Assembly: GCF_002374855.1 (NCBI RefSeq)
Contig: NZ_NWVC01000001.1
Coordinates: 558,001 to 622,000 of the forward strand
DNA from: Sphingomonas adhaesiva
GTDB taxonomy: Bacteria > Pseudomonadota > Alphaproteobacteria > Sphingomonadales > Sphingomonadaceae
DNA: 64,000 nt
Direction: 5' to 3'
Positions 37,201 to 44,799 of this stretch are shown in pieces (position 1 is the first letter of the stretch; each line of letters starts with the position of its first letter). Under the pieces are notes generated by a model that was not told the origin of the DNA, did not search any database, and worked only from the letters and a program-made list of their open reading frames with translations. A program made the translations under genes and the position numbers.

Positions 37201-37288
37201 TCTGCGCCTGGCTTGCCCCCGCGCAGGTCAGGCCAAGGACGATCGCGCCATATGCCACACCGCGCCGAAAACGGCTCTGCGAACCCAT
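34262..37288 (-). CDS. TonB-dependent outer-membrane receptor
   Basis: 1008 residues: signal peptide ending CAGASQAQ, a short linker with a TonB-box-like EEIVVTGSRI, the plug domain (~60-190, containing LRNLGTERTLVLIDGRRH and GGASAVYGADAVTGVVNF), and a C-terminal beta-barrel ending VGRYIYAGARVKLPRI with the usual aromatic-rich last strand. The GSRIRR box and long insertions are typical of Sphingomonas/Caulobacter receptors for carbohydrates or large organics, but the ligand cannot be told from sequence. It is flanked by unrelated genes. AAGAGGGGCA supplies the ribosome binding site. Confidence 0.93.
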   Translation of the reverse strand: MGSQSRFRRGVAYGAIVLGLTCAGASQAQNAAPGQNTDNLPVPSEPSAQAQAPSVEAGEEIVVTGSRIRRPDFDSPSPIISLGAATIQQSGTTNLTDFLSGFPALQGSQTSADNSGSGAGIGGTGLNLLDLRNLGTERTLVLIDGRRHVASVPGSQAIDINSIPVDLVERVDVLTGGASAVYGADAVTGVVNFVLKKNFEGVTARAQAGISEYGDAGKRLFGVTVGKNFADGRGNVAIAYEYGEESRLESRDRPWLTGSNAVGFYRNPNDPEFKPGYTGGASNGIPDRIPTRDVRYNDTAREGGIDVDFDGAPDYIVNSAGQLVPFDIGTVVQPGYSTGGNATRVSDYANDLLPEIKRHVVNFIGHFDVSPALTLFADVKYANNKAFSLGQPSFDYYLLIQDDNPYLPAALRGNGGVLLTRDNFDIGQRGESIERETFRSVVGARGNVSSNATYEISYTFGQSNIRSQYINDVYDDRFLAALDAVRDPATGQITCRANLVPNWTPDQPYASGRYTGAPVTFKPGECVPLNLFGENVASPAAFNFVRANTLDRSRLRQHVATAALSGDFGQLFKLPGGPVGFAVGAEYRKEESRFIPDAIAAQGLTFTNALGRDEGSFDVKEAFGELNVPLLRDVPFFHRLEFGAAARLSDYSTIGNTTTWKVDGTWSPVRDITFNGTYSKAVRAPNIGELFGALSQTFAFITDPCDRAELQNGTQYRVANCQALLSQLGVANPAAYEDGRSTNIPGFSGGNRNLREEEARTWTAGVVFQPRFVPGLTVRADWYDIELSNAINTVTATQLAQLCVDQPTLNNQFCPQLTRTRTPSATAAVGNIVSFTVAPQNVARFSTAGLDLNLNYQVETASVGRFNLRVIGNYLHRLEFIGTPGADVTNRRGESGFRSPKYTVNADLTWQLGAVTLNYGLSWFDKTRRFSNQVTDNNPDIVAPEYLYVKELWQHDIFASVDVTDRFQFFGGVNNVFGQKPELATDTYPVSSVGRYIYAGARVKLPRI

Positions 37289-37405
37289 AGATTGCCCCTC
37301 TTATGAAAAGTCTTTCACGATTAAGACTTCGGGGCGGGTGGCGATGCAAGCAGACGCAGCCGATTACGACACTTTTGTGGCGTTATGTTGCCGGTTGGCA
37401 ACAAC

Positions 37406-37436
37406 CGGGACCGGAAGGTCGCTTCTCCCGGTCCCG
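37406..37436 (-). terminator. probable terminator for ahcY
   Basis: A 9-bp stem CGGGACCGG / CCGGTCCCG lies 15 bases beyond the ahcY stop and is followed on the minus strand by TTGTTGCC, a weak T-rich tract. Confidence 0.55.
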
Positions 37437-37451
37437 TCATCTATCGAACCA

Positions 37452-38873
37452 TCAATAGCGATAGTGATCCGGCTTGAACGGCCCTTCGACCGGCACGCCG
37501 ATGTAGCTGGCCTGCTTCTCGCTCAGCTTCGACAGCTGGACGCCCAGCTTTTCGAGGTGCAGCGCCGCGACCTTTTCGTCGAGGTGCTTGGGCAGGACGT
37601 ACACTTCGTTCTTGTAGCTGTCGGACTTGGTCCACAGCTCGATCTGCGCCAGCGTCTGGTTGGTGAACGACGCCGACATCACGAACGACGGGTGGCCGGT
37701 CGCGCAGCCCAGGTTCACCAGCCGGCCCTTGGCCAGGATGATGATCTGCTTGCCGTCCGGGAACTTCACCAGGTCGGTTCCCGGCTTCACTTCGCTCCAC
37801 TCGTAGTTGCTGAGCGCCGCGATCTGGATCTCGCTGTCGAAGTGGCCGATGTTGCACACGATCGACATCGGCTTCATCGCCTTCATGTGATCGGCGGTGA
37901 TGACGTCGGCGTTGCCGGTCGCGGTGACGAAGATGTCGGCGCGCTTGACCGCCTCGTCCATCGTCACGACCTCGAAGCCTTCCATCGCCGCCTGCAGCGC
38001 GCAGATCGGGTCGATCTCGGTCACCAGCACGCGCGCACCGCCGTTGCGCAGCGACTGTGCCGAACCCTTGCCCACGTCACCGAAGCCCGCGACGCACGCG
38101 ACCTTGCCGGCCAGCATCACGTCGGTGGCGCGACGGATCGCGTCGACCAGCGATTCCTTGCAGCCGTACAGATTGTCGAACTTCGACTTGGTCACCGAGT
38201 CGTTGACGTTGATCGCCGGGAACGGCAGCTCGCCCTTCTTCGCGATCTCGTACAGGCGGTGGACGCCGGTGGTCGTCTCTTCCGACACGCCCTTCAGGTT
38301 CTTGACCGTCTGCGTCAGATAGCCGGGATACTTGGCGACGAACGCCTTGACCGAACGCTGGAACTCGACCTCTTCCTCGTTCTCCGGCTCGCCGAAGGTC
38401 GCCCCCGCTTCCAGCTTCGCGCCCCATAGCGCGAACATGGTGGCATCGCCGCCGTCGTCCAGGATGATGTTGGCGGTCGTCCCGTCAGTGTCGGCACCCC
38501 AGTTGAAGATGTCGCCGACATAGTCCCAATATTCGGCCAGCGTCTCGCCCTTCACCGCGAACACCGGGATACCGGCGGCGGCGATCGCGGCGGCGGCATG
38601 GTCCTGCGTCGAGAAGATGTTGCAGGTCGCCCAGCGGACGTCGGCGCCCAGCGCGACCAGCGTCTCGATCAGCACCGCGGTCTGGATCGTCATGTGCAGC
38701 GATCCGGTGATGCGCGCGCCCTTCAGCGGCTGCGACGCACCGAATTCCTCACGCAGCGCCATCAGGCCGGGCATTTCCGTTTCGGCGATCGCGATCTCGG
38801 CGCGGCCGAAATCGGCCAGGCCGATGTCCTTGATGACGTAGTCCTTGGTGTCGAGCACGGGGGCGGTTGCCAC
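37452..38873 (-). CDS. ahcY: adenosylhomocysteinase
   Basis: 473-residue NAD-dependent hydrolase that splits S-adenosylhomocysteine into adenosine and homocysteine. Hallmarks: [21 protein letters not shown], the catalytic [20 protein letters not shown]-binding [13 protein letters not shown], and the C-terminal [10 protein letters not shown], ending in Lys-Pro-Asp-His-Tyr-Arg-Tyr as usual. Start at GTG 38873 after CTGGAG; this begins the conserved [21 protein letters not shown] 20-bp palindrome 93 bases upstream is a likely operator. Confidence 0.97.
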   Translation of the reverse strand: MATAPVLDTKDYVIKDIGLADFGRAEIAIAETEMPGLMALREEFGASQPLKGARITGSLHMTIQTAVLIETLVALGADVRWATCNIFSTQDHAAAAIAAAGIPVFAVKGETLAEYWDYVGDIFNWGADTDGTTANIILDDGGDATMFALWGAKLEAGATFGEPENEEEVEFQRSVKAFVAKYPGYLTQTVKNLKGVSEETTTGVHRLYEIAKKGELPFPAINVNDSVTKSKFDNLYGCKESLVDAIRRATDVMLAGKVACVAGFGDVGKGSAQSLRNGGARVLVTEIDPICALQAAMEGFEVVTMDEAVKRADIFVTATGNADVITADHMKAMKPMSIVCNIGHFDSEIQIAALSNYEWSEVKPGTDLVKFPDGKQIIILAKGRLVNLGCATGHPSFVMSASFTNQTLAQIELWTKSDSYKNEVYVLPKHLDEKVAALHLEKLGVQLSKLSEKQASYIGVPVEGPFKPDHYRY

Positions 38874-38910
38874 GGCGTTGTCTCCAGTCAGATGAGGCCG
38901 ACCAAGGCAT

Positions 38911-38936
38911 GCGGGCACACCGATCGACGTGCCCGC
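38911..38936 (-). promoter_or_regulatory. hairpin in the ahcY leader
   Basis: GCGGGCAC / GTGCCCGC, an 8-bp stem with a 10-base loop, between the palindrome and the ahcY start. It could be an mRNA element; I do not recognise a known SAH or SAM riboswitch core around it. Confidence 0.35.
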
Positions 38937-38965
38937 GCCTTAGCCGCCTTGGGCTTGCGGATCAA

Positions 38966-38985
38966 ATATAAAGATATCTTTATAT
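38966..38985. promoter_or_regulatory. perfect 20-bp palindrome upstream of ahcY, candidate SahR-type operator
   Basis: ATATAAAGATATCTTTATAT, fully symmetric and strikingly AT-rich against its GC-rich surroundings. It sits between ahcY (start 38873) and the yqgE stop, where an ahcY promoter is expected. ArsR-family SAH-responsive repressors (SahR) in proteobacteria are known to control ahcY and methionine genes through AT-rich palindromes of this general type; linking this site to SahR is inference. Confidence 0.7.
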
Positions 38986-38993
38986 CGCGACCG

Positions 38994-39557
38994 TCAGGAG
39001 TGCCCCGCCTCCACGGACAGTAAGCGCGGATCGACCCCGGCGGCGGCGAAACCGCGCGACCAGCGGTCGGCGGCGGGCACGCCGAACAGCATCTCCTCCG
39101 CGTCGCCCTCGACATTCAGCCAGCCGTGGCGCGTCATTTCGGCGTCCAGCTGCCCCGCGCCCCAGCCGGCATAGCCCAGCGCCACCAGCCAGCGCGACGG
39201 CCCCGTTCCCACCGCGATCGCGCGCAGCACGTCGAGCGTCCCCGACAGGCACCATTGGCCCGCGACATTCAGCGTATCCTGCCCGCCCCAGTCGGCCGAA
39301 TGAAGCACGAACCCGCGTCGCGTCTCCACCGGTCCGCCGAAATGCACCGGCGCATCGGGCACGACGCCCGGCGCGATCTCCAGCTGTTGCAGCACGTCGT
39401 GCAGCCCCAGGCCGTTGATCGTCGCCCCGATCCCGATGCCCAGCGCGCCGCGTTCGTCATGGCTGCACATCGCGATGACCGACCGGTCGAAGCGCGGGTC
39501 GCCGATCCCGGGCATCGCCAGCAGGAACTGGCCGGTCAGATAGATGCTCTGCGTCAT
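38994..39557 (-). CDS. YqgE/AlgH family protein
   Basis: 187 residues with the family blocks YLTGQFLLAMPGIGDPRFDRSV, VHFGGPVETRRGFVLHS and ALGYAGWGAGQLDAEM. YqgE/AlgH proteins have a solved fold and a cytoplasmic location but no established reaction. Start ATG 39557 gives standard family length; the reading frame extends upstream but only into the adjoining gene's antisense. Confidence 0.92.
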   Translation of the reverse strand: MTQSIYLTGQFLLAMPGIGDPRFDRSVIAMCSHDERGALGIGIGATINGLGLHDVLQQLEIAPGVVPDAPVHFGGPVETRRGFVLHSADWGGQDTLNVAGQWCLSGTLDVLRAIAVGTGPSRWLVALGYAGWGAGQLDAEMTRHGWLNVEGDAEEMLFGVPAADRWSRGFAAAGVDPRLLSVEAGHS

Positions 39558-39665
39558 GACAGGACGAACGTAGTCGGCACCGCCCGGGTTTCCAAAGCTT
39601 GAAATCGTCCCACCGCGCTGCGACACGGACGCAACGCATCTTCCTTCGCGAACAGGAGACGGACC

Positions 39666-40145
39666 ATGACGATCAACGTCGGCGACACGCTGCCTTCCAC
39701 CACGCTGACCAAGCTGACGCCCGACGGGTTCGAGCCGGTCGATACCGCCAGCTATTTCAAGGGGCGCAAGGTCGCGCTGTTCGCGGTGCCGGGCGCCTTC
39801 ACTCCGACCTGCTCCGCCAAGCACCTGCCCGGCTATGTCGAAAAGGCGGCAGAGCTGAAGGCGAAGGGCGTCGACGAAATCGTCTGCACCTCCGTCAACG
39901 ACCCGTTCGTGCTCGGCGCCTGGGCGAAGCAGGGCGATGCGTCGGGCGTCACCATGCTGGCCGATGGCAACGGCGATTTCGCGACCGCGCTGGGCCTCGA
40001 CATGGACGGATCGAAGTTCGGCATGGGCAAGCGCAGCCAGCGCTACGCGATGGTCGTCAACGACGGCGTCGTGGAGCAGTTGCATGTCGAAGCGCCGGGC
40101 GAATTCAAGGTCAGCTCCGCCGACCATCTGCTCGGCACGCTCTGA
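39666..40145 (+). CDS. Prx5-type peroxiredoxin
   Basis: 159-residue thiol peroxidase. The peroxidatic Cys49 lies in PGAFTPTCSAKHLPGY, the signature of the atypical Prx5 subfamily that reduces H2O2 and organic peroxides with thioredoxin or glutathione. A second Cys near 78 (EIVCTSVND) is the only other one. AGGAGACGG before the ATG is a good ribosome binding site. It stands alone, closed by a hairpin. Confidence 0.94.
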   Translation: MTINVGDTLPSTTLTKLTPDGFEPVDTASYFKGRKVALFAVPGAFTPTCSAKHLPGYVEKAAELKAKGVDEIVCTSVNDPFVLGAWAKQGDASGVTMLADGNGDFATALGLDMDGSKFGMGKRSQRYAMVVNDGVVEQLHVEAPGEFKVSSADHLLGTL

Positions 40146-40155
40146 ACCCGCGGCG

Positions 40156-40181
40156 GGAAGGGCGCGGCGACGCGCCCTTCC
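40156..40181. terminator. perfect 11-bp hairpin after the peroxiredoxin gene
   Basis: GGAAGGGCGCG / CGCGCCCTTCC with a GCGA tetraloop, beginning 11 bases after the stop. There is no long T-run, so it may be a terminator or a 3'-end stabiliser. Confidence 0.6.
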
Positions 40182-40257
40182 GTCCACCTTCCCCTCCGCC
40201 ATCGACCGGCGGTGTGCGCGTCTTGCCACCGTCACATGGCGCATGTAGCCCCTTGCG

Positions 40258-41688
40258 ATGACCGCACACGAAATCGTCGCCGAACTCGACCGGCTCTATT
40301 CCGCATCCGTCGACCGGCTGAAGGCGGCCATCTCCGCCTATATCGCCGACGGCACCACCCCGCCGGCCGACGCGCGGCGCGACGGATCGTTCGCCTATCC
40401 CGAAATCCGCGTGCGCTTCGCCGGTGGTGACGGGCGCCCCACCCCGCTGCGCTCGTTCGGCCGTTTGGTGACGCCGGGCGACTATCGCATCAGCGTGACG
40501 AAGCCGGCGTTCTTCGCCGACTATCTGGTCGAACAGCTGACGCTGCTGATCGAGGATTACGACGTCACGGTGGAGGCGGTGCCGGGGAAGCAGGAAATCC
40601 CCTACCCCTATGTCATCGATCCGGGCCACGCGCTCAGCCTGGACAGCGTCTCCGTCGCCGAACTGGCGCGCTGGTTCCCGACAACGGAACTGGCGCATAT
40701 CGGTGACGAGATCGCCGACGGCCTGTGGATGTCGATCGACGGCACCCGTCCGCTGGCGCTGTTCGACGGGCTGCGCACCGATTTCAGCCTCGCGCGGCTG
40801 CGCCACTATACCGGCACGCCGCCCGAACATGTGCAGCGCTACGTGCTGTTCACGAACTACCATCGCTACGTCGACGAATTCGTCCGCTGGGCGACGACGC
40901 AGGTCGGCAACGGCAGCCGCTTCGTCGCGCTGTCGGGGCCGGGCGGAGTCATGTTCCGCGAAGGCGACGATCCCGCGATCCTCGACGACAGTTCGTGGCG
41001 CCGGCTGCAGATGCCGGCCTATCATCTGATCGCCGAGGACAATACCGGGATCACGCTGGTCAACATCGGCGTCGGCCCGTCGAACGCGAAGACGATCTGC
41101 GACCACCTGGCGGTGATGCGCCCCGAAGCGTGGTTGATGATCGGCCACTGCGGCGGCCTGCGCCCGTCGCAGCGGATCGGCGACTATGTCCTCGCGCACG
41201 CCTATCTGCGCGACGACCATGTGCTGGACGACATGCTGCCCCCCGAAATCCCGGTTCCCGCGATCGCCGAGGTGCAGCAGGCGCTGGCGCGCGCGGCCGA
41301 AACCGTGTCGGGCCAGTCGGGCGAGGAACTGAAGCGGCGGCTGCGCACCGGGACGATCGTCACCACCGACGATCGCAACTGGGAATTGCGCTATTCGCGC
41401 TCGGCGCTGCGCTTCTCGCTCAGCCGCGCAGTCGGGATCGACATGGAATCGGCGACGATCGCGGCGCAGGGTTATCGCTTCCGCGTTCCCTACGGCACGT
41501 TGCTGTGCGTGTCGGACAAGCCGCTGCACGGCGAGCTGAAGCTGCCCGGCCAGGCCAACCGCTTCTACGAACGCGCGATCAGCGAGCATATGCGGATCGG
41601 CATCGAGACGTGCGAGGAATTGCGGCGCGAGGGCGAGAAGCTGCACAGCCGCAAGCTGCGCGCCTTCAACGAGCCGCCGTTCCGCTGA
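40258..41688 (+). CDS. amn: AMP nucleosidase
   Basis: 476 residues. AMP nucleosidase splits AMP into adenine and ribose-5-phosphate and so adjusts adenylate levels. The N-terminal ~190 residues are the Amn-specific regulatory domain; the C-terminal half is a nucleoside-phosphorylase fold with VNIGVGPSNAKTICDHL, WLMIGHCGGLRPSQRIGDYV and AVGIDMESATIAAQGYRFRV. Length matches the E. coli enzyme. No ribosome binding site is strong. Confidence 0.95.
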   Translation: MTAHEIVAELDRLYSASVDRLKAAISAYIADGTTPPADARRDGSFAYPEIRVRFAGGDGRPTPLRSFGRLVTPGDYRISVTKPAFFADYLVEQLTLLIEDYDVTVEAVPGKQEIPYPYVIDPGHALSLDSVSVAELARWFPTTELAHIGDEIADGLWMSIDGTRPLALFDGLRTDFSLARLRHYTGTPPEHVQRYVLFTNYHRYVDEFVRWATTQVGNGSRFVALSGPGGVMFREGDDPAILDDSSWRRLQMPAYHLIAEDNTGITLVNIGVGPSNAKTICDHLAVMRPEAWLMIGHCGGLRPSQRIGDYVLAHAYLRDDHVLDDMLPPEIPVPAIAEVQQALARAAETVSGQSGEELKRRLRTGTIVTTDDRNWELRYSRSALRFSLSRAVGIDMESATIAAQGYRFRVPYGTLLCVSDKPLHGELKLPGQANRFYERAISEHMRIGIETCEELRREGEKLHSRKLRAFNEPPFR

Positions 41689-41774
41689 TCCACATCAGCG
41701 CGGCGGCACGTGTCGGAAACCTGACGGGAGCCGTGCGTTACGGGGGCGATCCATTCATCAGGGAGTATGTCCTC

Positions 41775-42329
41775 ATGGCCGACGACACGAACGACACCAA
41801 CGGCGCGGCCCCCGCTACCCCCAAGCCCGCGCCGCGCCGCCGCACCACGCGCAAGACTGCCACGTCGGCCCCCACCAAGGGCGCGGCCACCGATGGTCGC
41901 CGGGCCAAGACGGCCGCCGCCCCCAAGCGCGCCACGCCCCAGCGCGCCGCCGCGGCCGCTACGGCCGATAGCGGTGCGAAGGATGCGGCCCGCCCGGCCA
42001 AGGCGTCGACCACCCGTTCGACCGGCGCGACCCGCAAGAAGGCGACCCGCACCACGCCCGCGAAGCGCACGACCAAGCGGGGCGCGAAGCGTGCCGGCGG
42101 CGCGACAAGCGCGGTGGGCGGCAAGTGGGGCGTCGCCGCGATCGCCGGCGGTGTCGCCGCGATCGGTGCGGCGGCGACCGCCGCCCTGCTGTCGTTGCGC
42201 AGTTCGACGCCCAAGGCGCCCGCCCTGCCCGCGCCCGACGGTGGCGCGCATCAACCGGACGGCACCGACTCATCCAAGTCGTTCGCGGCCGGCATCGCCG
42301 ACGAGAACACGGTGCCCGACGCCGACTGA
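41775..42329 (+). CDS. H1-like basic protein with a membrane anchor
   Basis: 184 residues in three parts: a Lys/Arg/Ala/Thr/Pro-rich disordered region (~17-108) resembling the histone H1 tails of bacterial Hc1/AlgP-type proteins; one membrane helix (~118-140, WGVAAIAGGVAAIGAAATAA); and a short acidic tail. The charge distribution predicts the basic part in the cytoplasm. CAGGGAG 9 bases before ATG 41775 supports the start. DNA binding at the membrane is a hypothesis from composition only. Confidence 0.68.
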   Translation: MADDTNDTNGAAPATPKPAPRRRTTRKTATSAPTKGAATDGRRAKTAAAPKRATPQRAAAAATADSGAKDAARPAKASTTRSTGATRKKATRTTPAKRTTKRGAKRAGGATSAVGGKWGVAAIAGGVAAIGAAATAALLSLRSSTPKAPALPAPDGGAHQPDGTDSSKSFAAGIADENTVPDAD

Positions 42330-42371
42330 TCCGCGAGGACGCTGCGCCGCCCGATCGACGGGCGGCGCGGT

Positions 42372-43139
42372 TCAGTGCGCCAGGAACGCCGCGATCGCCG
42401 CGCCCAGTTCCGGCTTGGTCACCGCGCTCATATGGTTGCCCGGCACCTCGACATAGGTCGCGTCGGGCAACAGCGCCGCCAGCTCCGCAGCCGATCCGTT
42501 GTCGTCATCGTCCACGCCGTTGACCACCAGCGTCGGCGGGTCGAACCCGGCGACCCGTTCGCGCGGCGTGCTGACGAACGTGTCGATCACGCCCAGCAGC
42601 GCGACGGGATCGCCCCCCGTGGTCTTCAGGAACGCCTCCGCCATCCATTCCGGCGAACCGCGCGGATGGTCGCCAAGGTGCGTCAGGATGTTGCGGAAAT
42701 GGCCGGCACGGCGCTCCGCATTGATCAGGCCGTCCAGCCCCATGCCGGAAAACACCACGCGGCGCGGCGTCGCGCCGCTGGCCAGCATCCGCGACGTCGT
42801 GCGCGCACCCAGCGAATAGCCGCCAAGATCGTAGTCGGTCAGCCCCAGATGCGCGATCAGCGCCAGATTGTCGCGCGCCAGCGCGTCGGGCGGATAGGCC
42901 GACCGATCGTGCGGCCGCGCGCTGTCGCCGTGCGCGCGCAGGTCCGGCATGATGACCCGGAACCCCTCCGCCGCGATCGCCGCCGCATGGCCGTAACGGA
43001 TCCAGTTGGTCTGCGCGTCGGAGAAATAGCCGTGGATCAGCACCACCGGGCGCCCCTCCCCCAGCTCGCGCCACGCGATACGTTCGCCGTCAAAACTGTT
43101 GAAGAAACGCGGTTCTATCGCAGCCTTGGTCACGATCAT
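42372..43139 (-). CDS. alpha/beta hydrolase
   Basis: 255 residues with the oxyanion block VVLIHGYFSD, the nucleophile elbow GGYSLGART (Ser109), an acidic residue within VVNGVDDDDNGS, and the C-terminal His in VPGNHMS. Likely an esterase or related hydrolase; substrate unknown. AGGAAGG abuts the ATG, so the next in-frame GTG (43133) is also possible. It diverges from marR. Confidence 0.85.
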   Translation of the reverse strand: MIVTKAAIEPRFFNSFDGERIAWRELGEGRPVVLIHGYFSDAQTNWIRYGHAAAIAAEGFRVIMPDLRAHGDSARPHDRSAYPPDALARDNLALIAHLGLTDYDLGGYSLGARTTSRMLASGATPRRVVFSGMGLDGLINAERRAGHFRNILTHLGDHPRGSPEWMAEAFLKTTGGDPVALLGVIDTFVSTPRERVAGFDPPTLVVNGVDDDDNGSAAELAALLPDATYVEVPGNHMSAVTKPELGAAIAAFLAH

Positions 43140-43238
43140 CCTTCCTGCCGCGACCATCGCGACCACATGACGCCAGACCTATCGCGCAGCGGCGCCGCTG
43201 TCATCCTCACCCGATCGTTACGGTAGCCCTTCCATTCT

Positions 43239-43252
43239 ATAAGTGTGCTTAT
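43239..43252. promoter_or_regulatory. ATAAG-n4-CTTAT dyad before marR, candidate MarR operator
   Basis: Inverted repeat ATAAG-tgtg-CTTAT in an AT-rich patch, ending 14 bases before the marR ATG and between divergent genes. Spacing and symmetry are typical of MarR autoregulatory sites. The assignment is inference. Confidence 0.55.
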
Positions 43253-43265
43253 TATATGCGCCGCC

Positions 43266-43709
43266 ATGAGTGATCCCATCGGCTTCCTGATCGGCGATGT
43301 CGCGCGCCTCGTGCGGCGGCGATTCGACGAAAGCGCGCGCGCGATCGGCGTGACGCGCCCGCAATGGCGCGTGCTGACCGCGCTCAACCGGGTGGAGGGC
43401 ATCCATCAGGGCGCGCTCGCCGACCGGCTGGAGGTGGAACCGATCACCCTGTGCCGTATGATCGACCGGCTGGAGGAGGCCGAACTGGTCGAGCGCCGCC
43501 GCGCGCCGTCCGACCGGCGTGCCTGGCACCTGTATCTGACCCCCAAGTCGCGTCAGGTGATCGACCAGTTGATGGTGCTGGGTGACGAACTGTCGCTGCG
43601 CCTGCTCGAGGGGATTCCCTCCGCCGACCAGGAACGGGCCACCGCCGTGCTCGAACGGATGCGCCTCAACATGCAACAAGGCCCGACGCAGGAAACCGCC
43701 CATGGCTGA
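43266..43709 (+). CDS. MarR-family regulator
   Basis: A 147-residue winged-helix regulator: VTRPQWRVLTALNRVEGIHQ then ALADRLEVEPITLCRMIDRL and the wing VERRRAPSDRRAWHLYLT. Probably represses its own operon, which includes the efflux pair that follows. An in-frame earlier start at 43245 would run through the dyad and is less likely. The stop overlaps emrA by 8 bases. Confidence 0.92.
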   Translation: MSDPIGFLIGDVARLVRRRFDESARAIGVTRPQWRVLTALNRVEGIHQGALADRLEVEPITLCRMIDRLEEAELVERRRAPSDRRAWHLYLTPKSRQVIDQLMVLGDELSLRLLEGIPSADQERATAVLERMRLNMQQGPTQETAHG

Positions 43710-44799
43710 TGCCGATCCGCGCCGCGACACGTCCGATGGCGTGACCGCGTCCCCCACCGCCACGCCCGCCGACGTGGCCGCCGCGCTGCCGCCGGAAGCT
43801 GGCCCGCGCCGCCGCTGGGGCCGTTTGGCGCTGATGCTCAGCGTGCCGTTGCTGCTGGTATTGGTCGGCGGATGGATGTGGATGACGTCGGGCCGCTACG
43901 TCAGCACCGACAACGCCTATGTACAGCAGGACATGACCTCGATCAGCCCGGACGTCAGCGGGCGGATCGTGGCGGTGAACGTGCGCGAGAACCAGCGCGT
44001 GCGCGCAGGCGACGTGCTGTTCCGCATCGACCCCGAACCCTATCGCATCGCGCTGCTCCAGGCGGATGCCGCGCTGGCGGAGGCGCGCGTTGACGTGTCG
44101 ACCAAGGCGACCGACAGCGGCGGCGCCGCCGCATCGCTGGCCGGCGCGCGCGCCGACCTGACGCTGGCGCAGGCGACCTATCAGCGCCAGCGCGCGCTGA
44201 TGGACCGCGGCTTCACCACCCGCGCGTCGGTCGACGCCGCGACGCAGCAGGTCGCCGCCGCACAGGCGCGCATCGCCGCGGCGCAGGCCGATGCCGCCCG
44301 CGCGCGTCAGCAGGTGTCGAGCGGGATGGACGGCAGCAGCCTGCCCGCCGCGATCCAGGCGGCGCGCGCCCGGCGCGAAAAGGCGGCGCTGGATCTGGCA
44401 CGCACGGTCGTGCGCGCGCCGCATGACGGCATCGTCAGCCAGACCTCGCGGCTGCAGGTCGGCAACATCACCCCCACCGGGGTCCCCGCGCTCACGCTGG
44501 TCGCGGCGGCGCAACCCTATGTCGAGGCGAACTTCAAGGAAACCGACCTCGATCACCTGCGCGTCGGCCAGCCGGCGACGATCGGCTTCGATGCCTATCG
44601 CGGGTTGGAGGTGAAGGGGCATGTCCAGTCGATCGGCGCGGGCACCGGTTCCGAATTCTCGGTCCTGCCGGCGCAGAACGCGAACGGCAACTGGGTCAAG
44701 GTGACGCAGCGCGTGCCGGTGCGGATCGCGATCGACGGCACGCCCCCGCGCGCGATGATCGCGGGCCTGTCCGCCGACGTGCGCGTCGACGTGCGCTGA
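43702..44799 (+). CDS. emrA: EmrA-type efflux membrane fusion protein
   Basis: 365 residues with a cytoplasmic start, one membrane helix at about 42-62 (LALMLSVPLLLVLVGGWMWM) and the HlyD/EmrA periplasmic adaptor: biotinyl-lipoyl-like halves (DNAYVQQDMTSISPDVSGRI and VVRAPHDGIVSQTSRL) around a long alpha-hairpin, and a beta-barrel with YVEANFKETDLDHLRVGQPA. Works with EmrB; the outer-membrane channel is encoded elsewhere. Confidence 0.94.
   Translation: MADADPRRDTSDGVTASPTATPADVAAALPPEAGPRRRWGRLALMLSVPLLLVLVGGWMWMTSGRYVSTDNAYVQQDMTSISPDVSGRIVAVNVRENQRVRAGDVLFRIDPEPYRIALLQADAALAEARVDVSTKATDSGGAAASLAGARADLTLAQATYQRQRALMDRGFTTRASVDAATQQVAAAQARIAAAQADAARARQQVSSGMDGSSLPAAIQAARARREKAALDLARTVVRAPHDGIVSQTSRLQVGNITPTGVPALTLVAAAQPYVEANFKETDLDHLRVGQPATIGFDAYRGLEVKGHVQSIGAGTGSEFSVLPAQNANGNWVKVTQRVPVRIAIDGTPPRAMIAGLSADVRVDVR

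Noticed and set aside
38881-38965. Known SAH riboswitch in the ahcY leader
   Set aside because: I could not find the conserved core; only one simple hairpin is evident.
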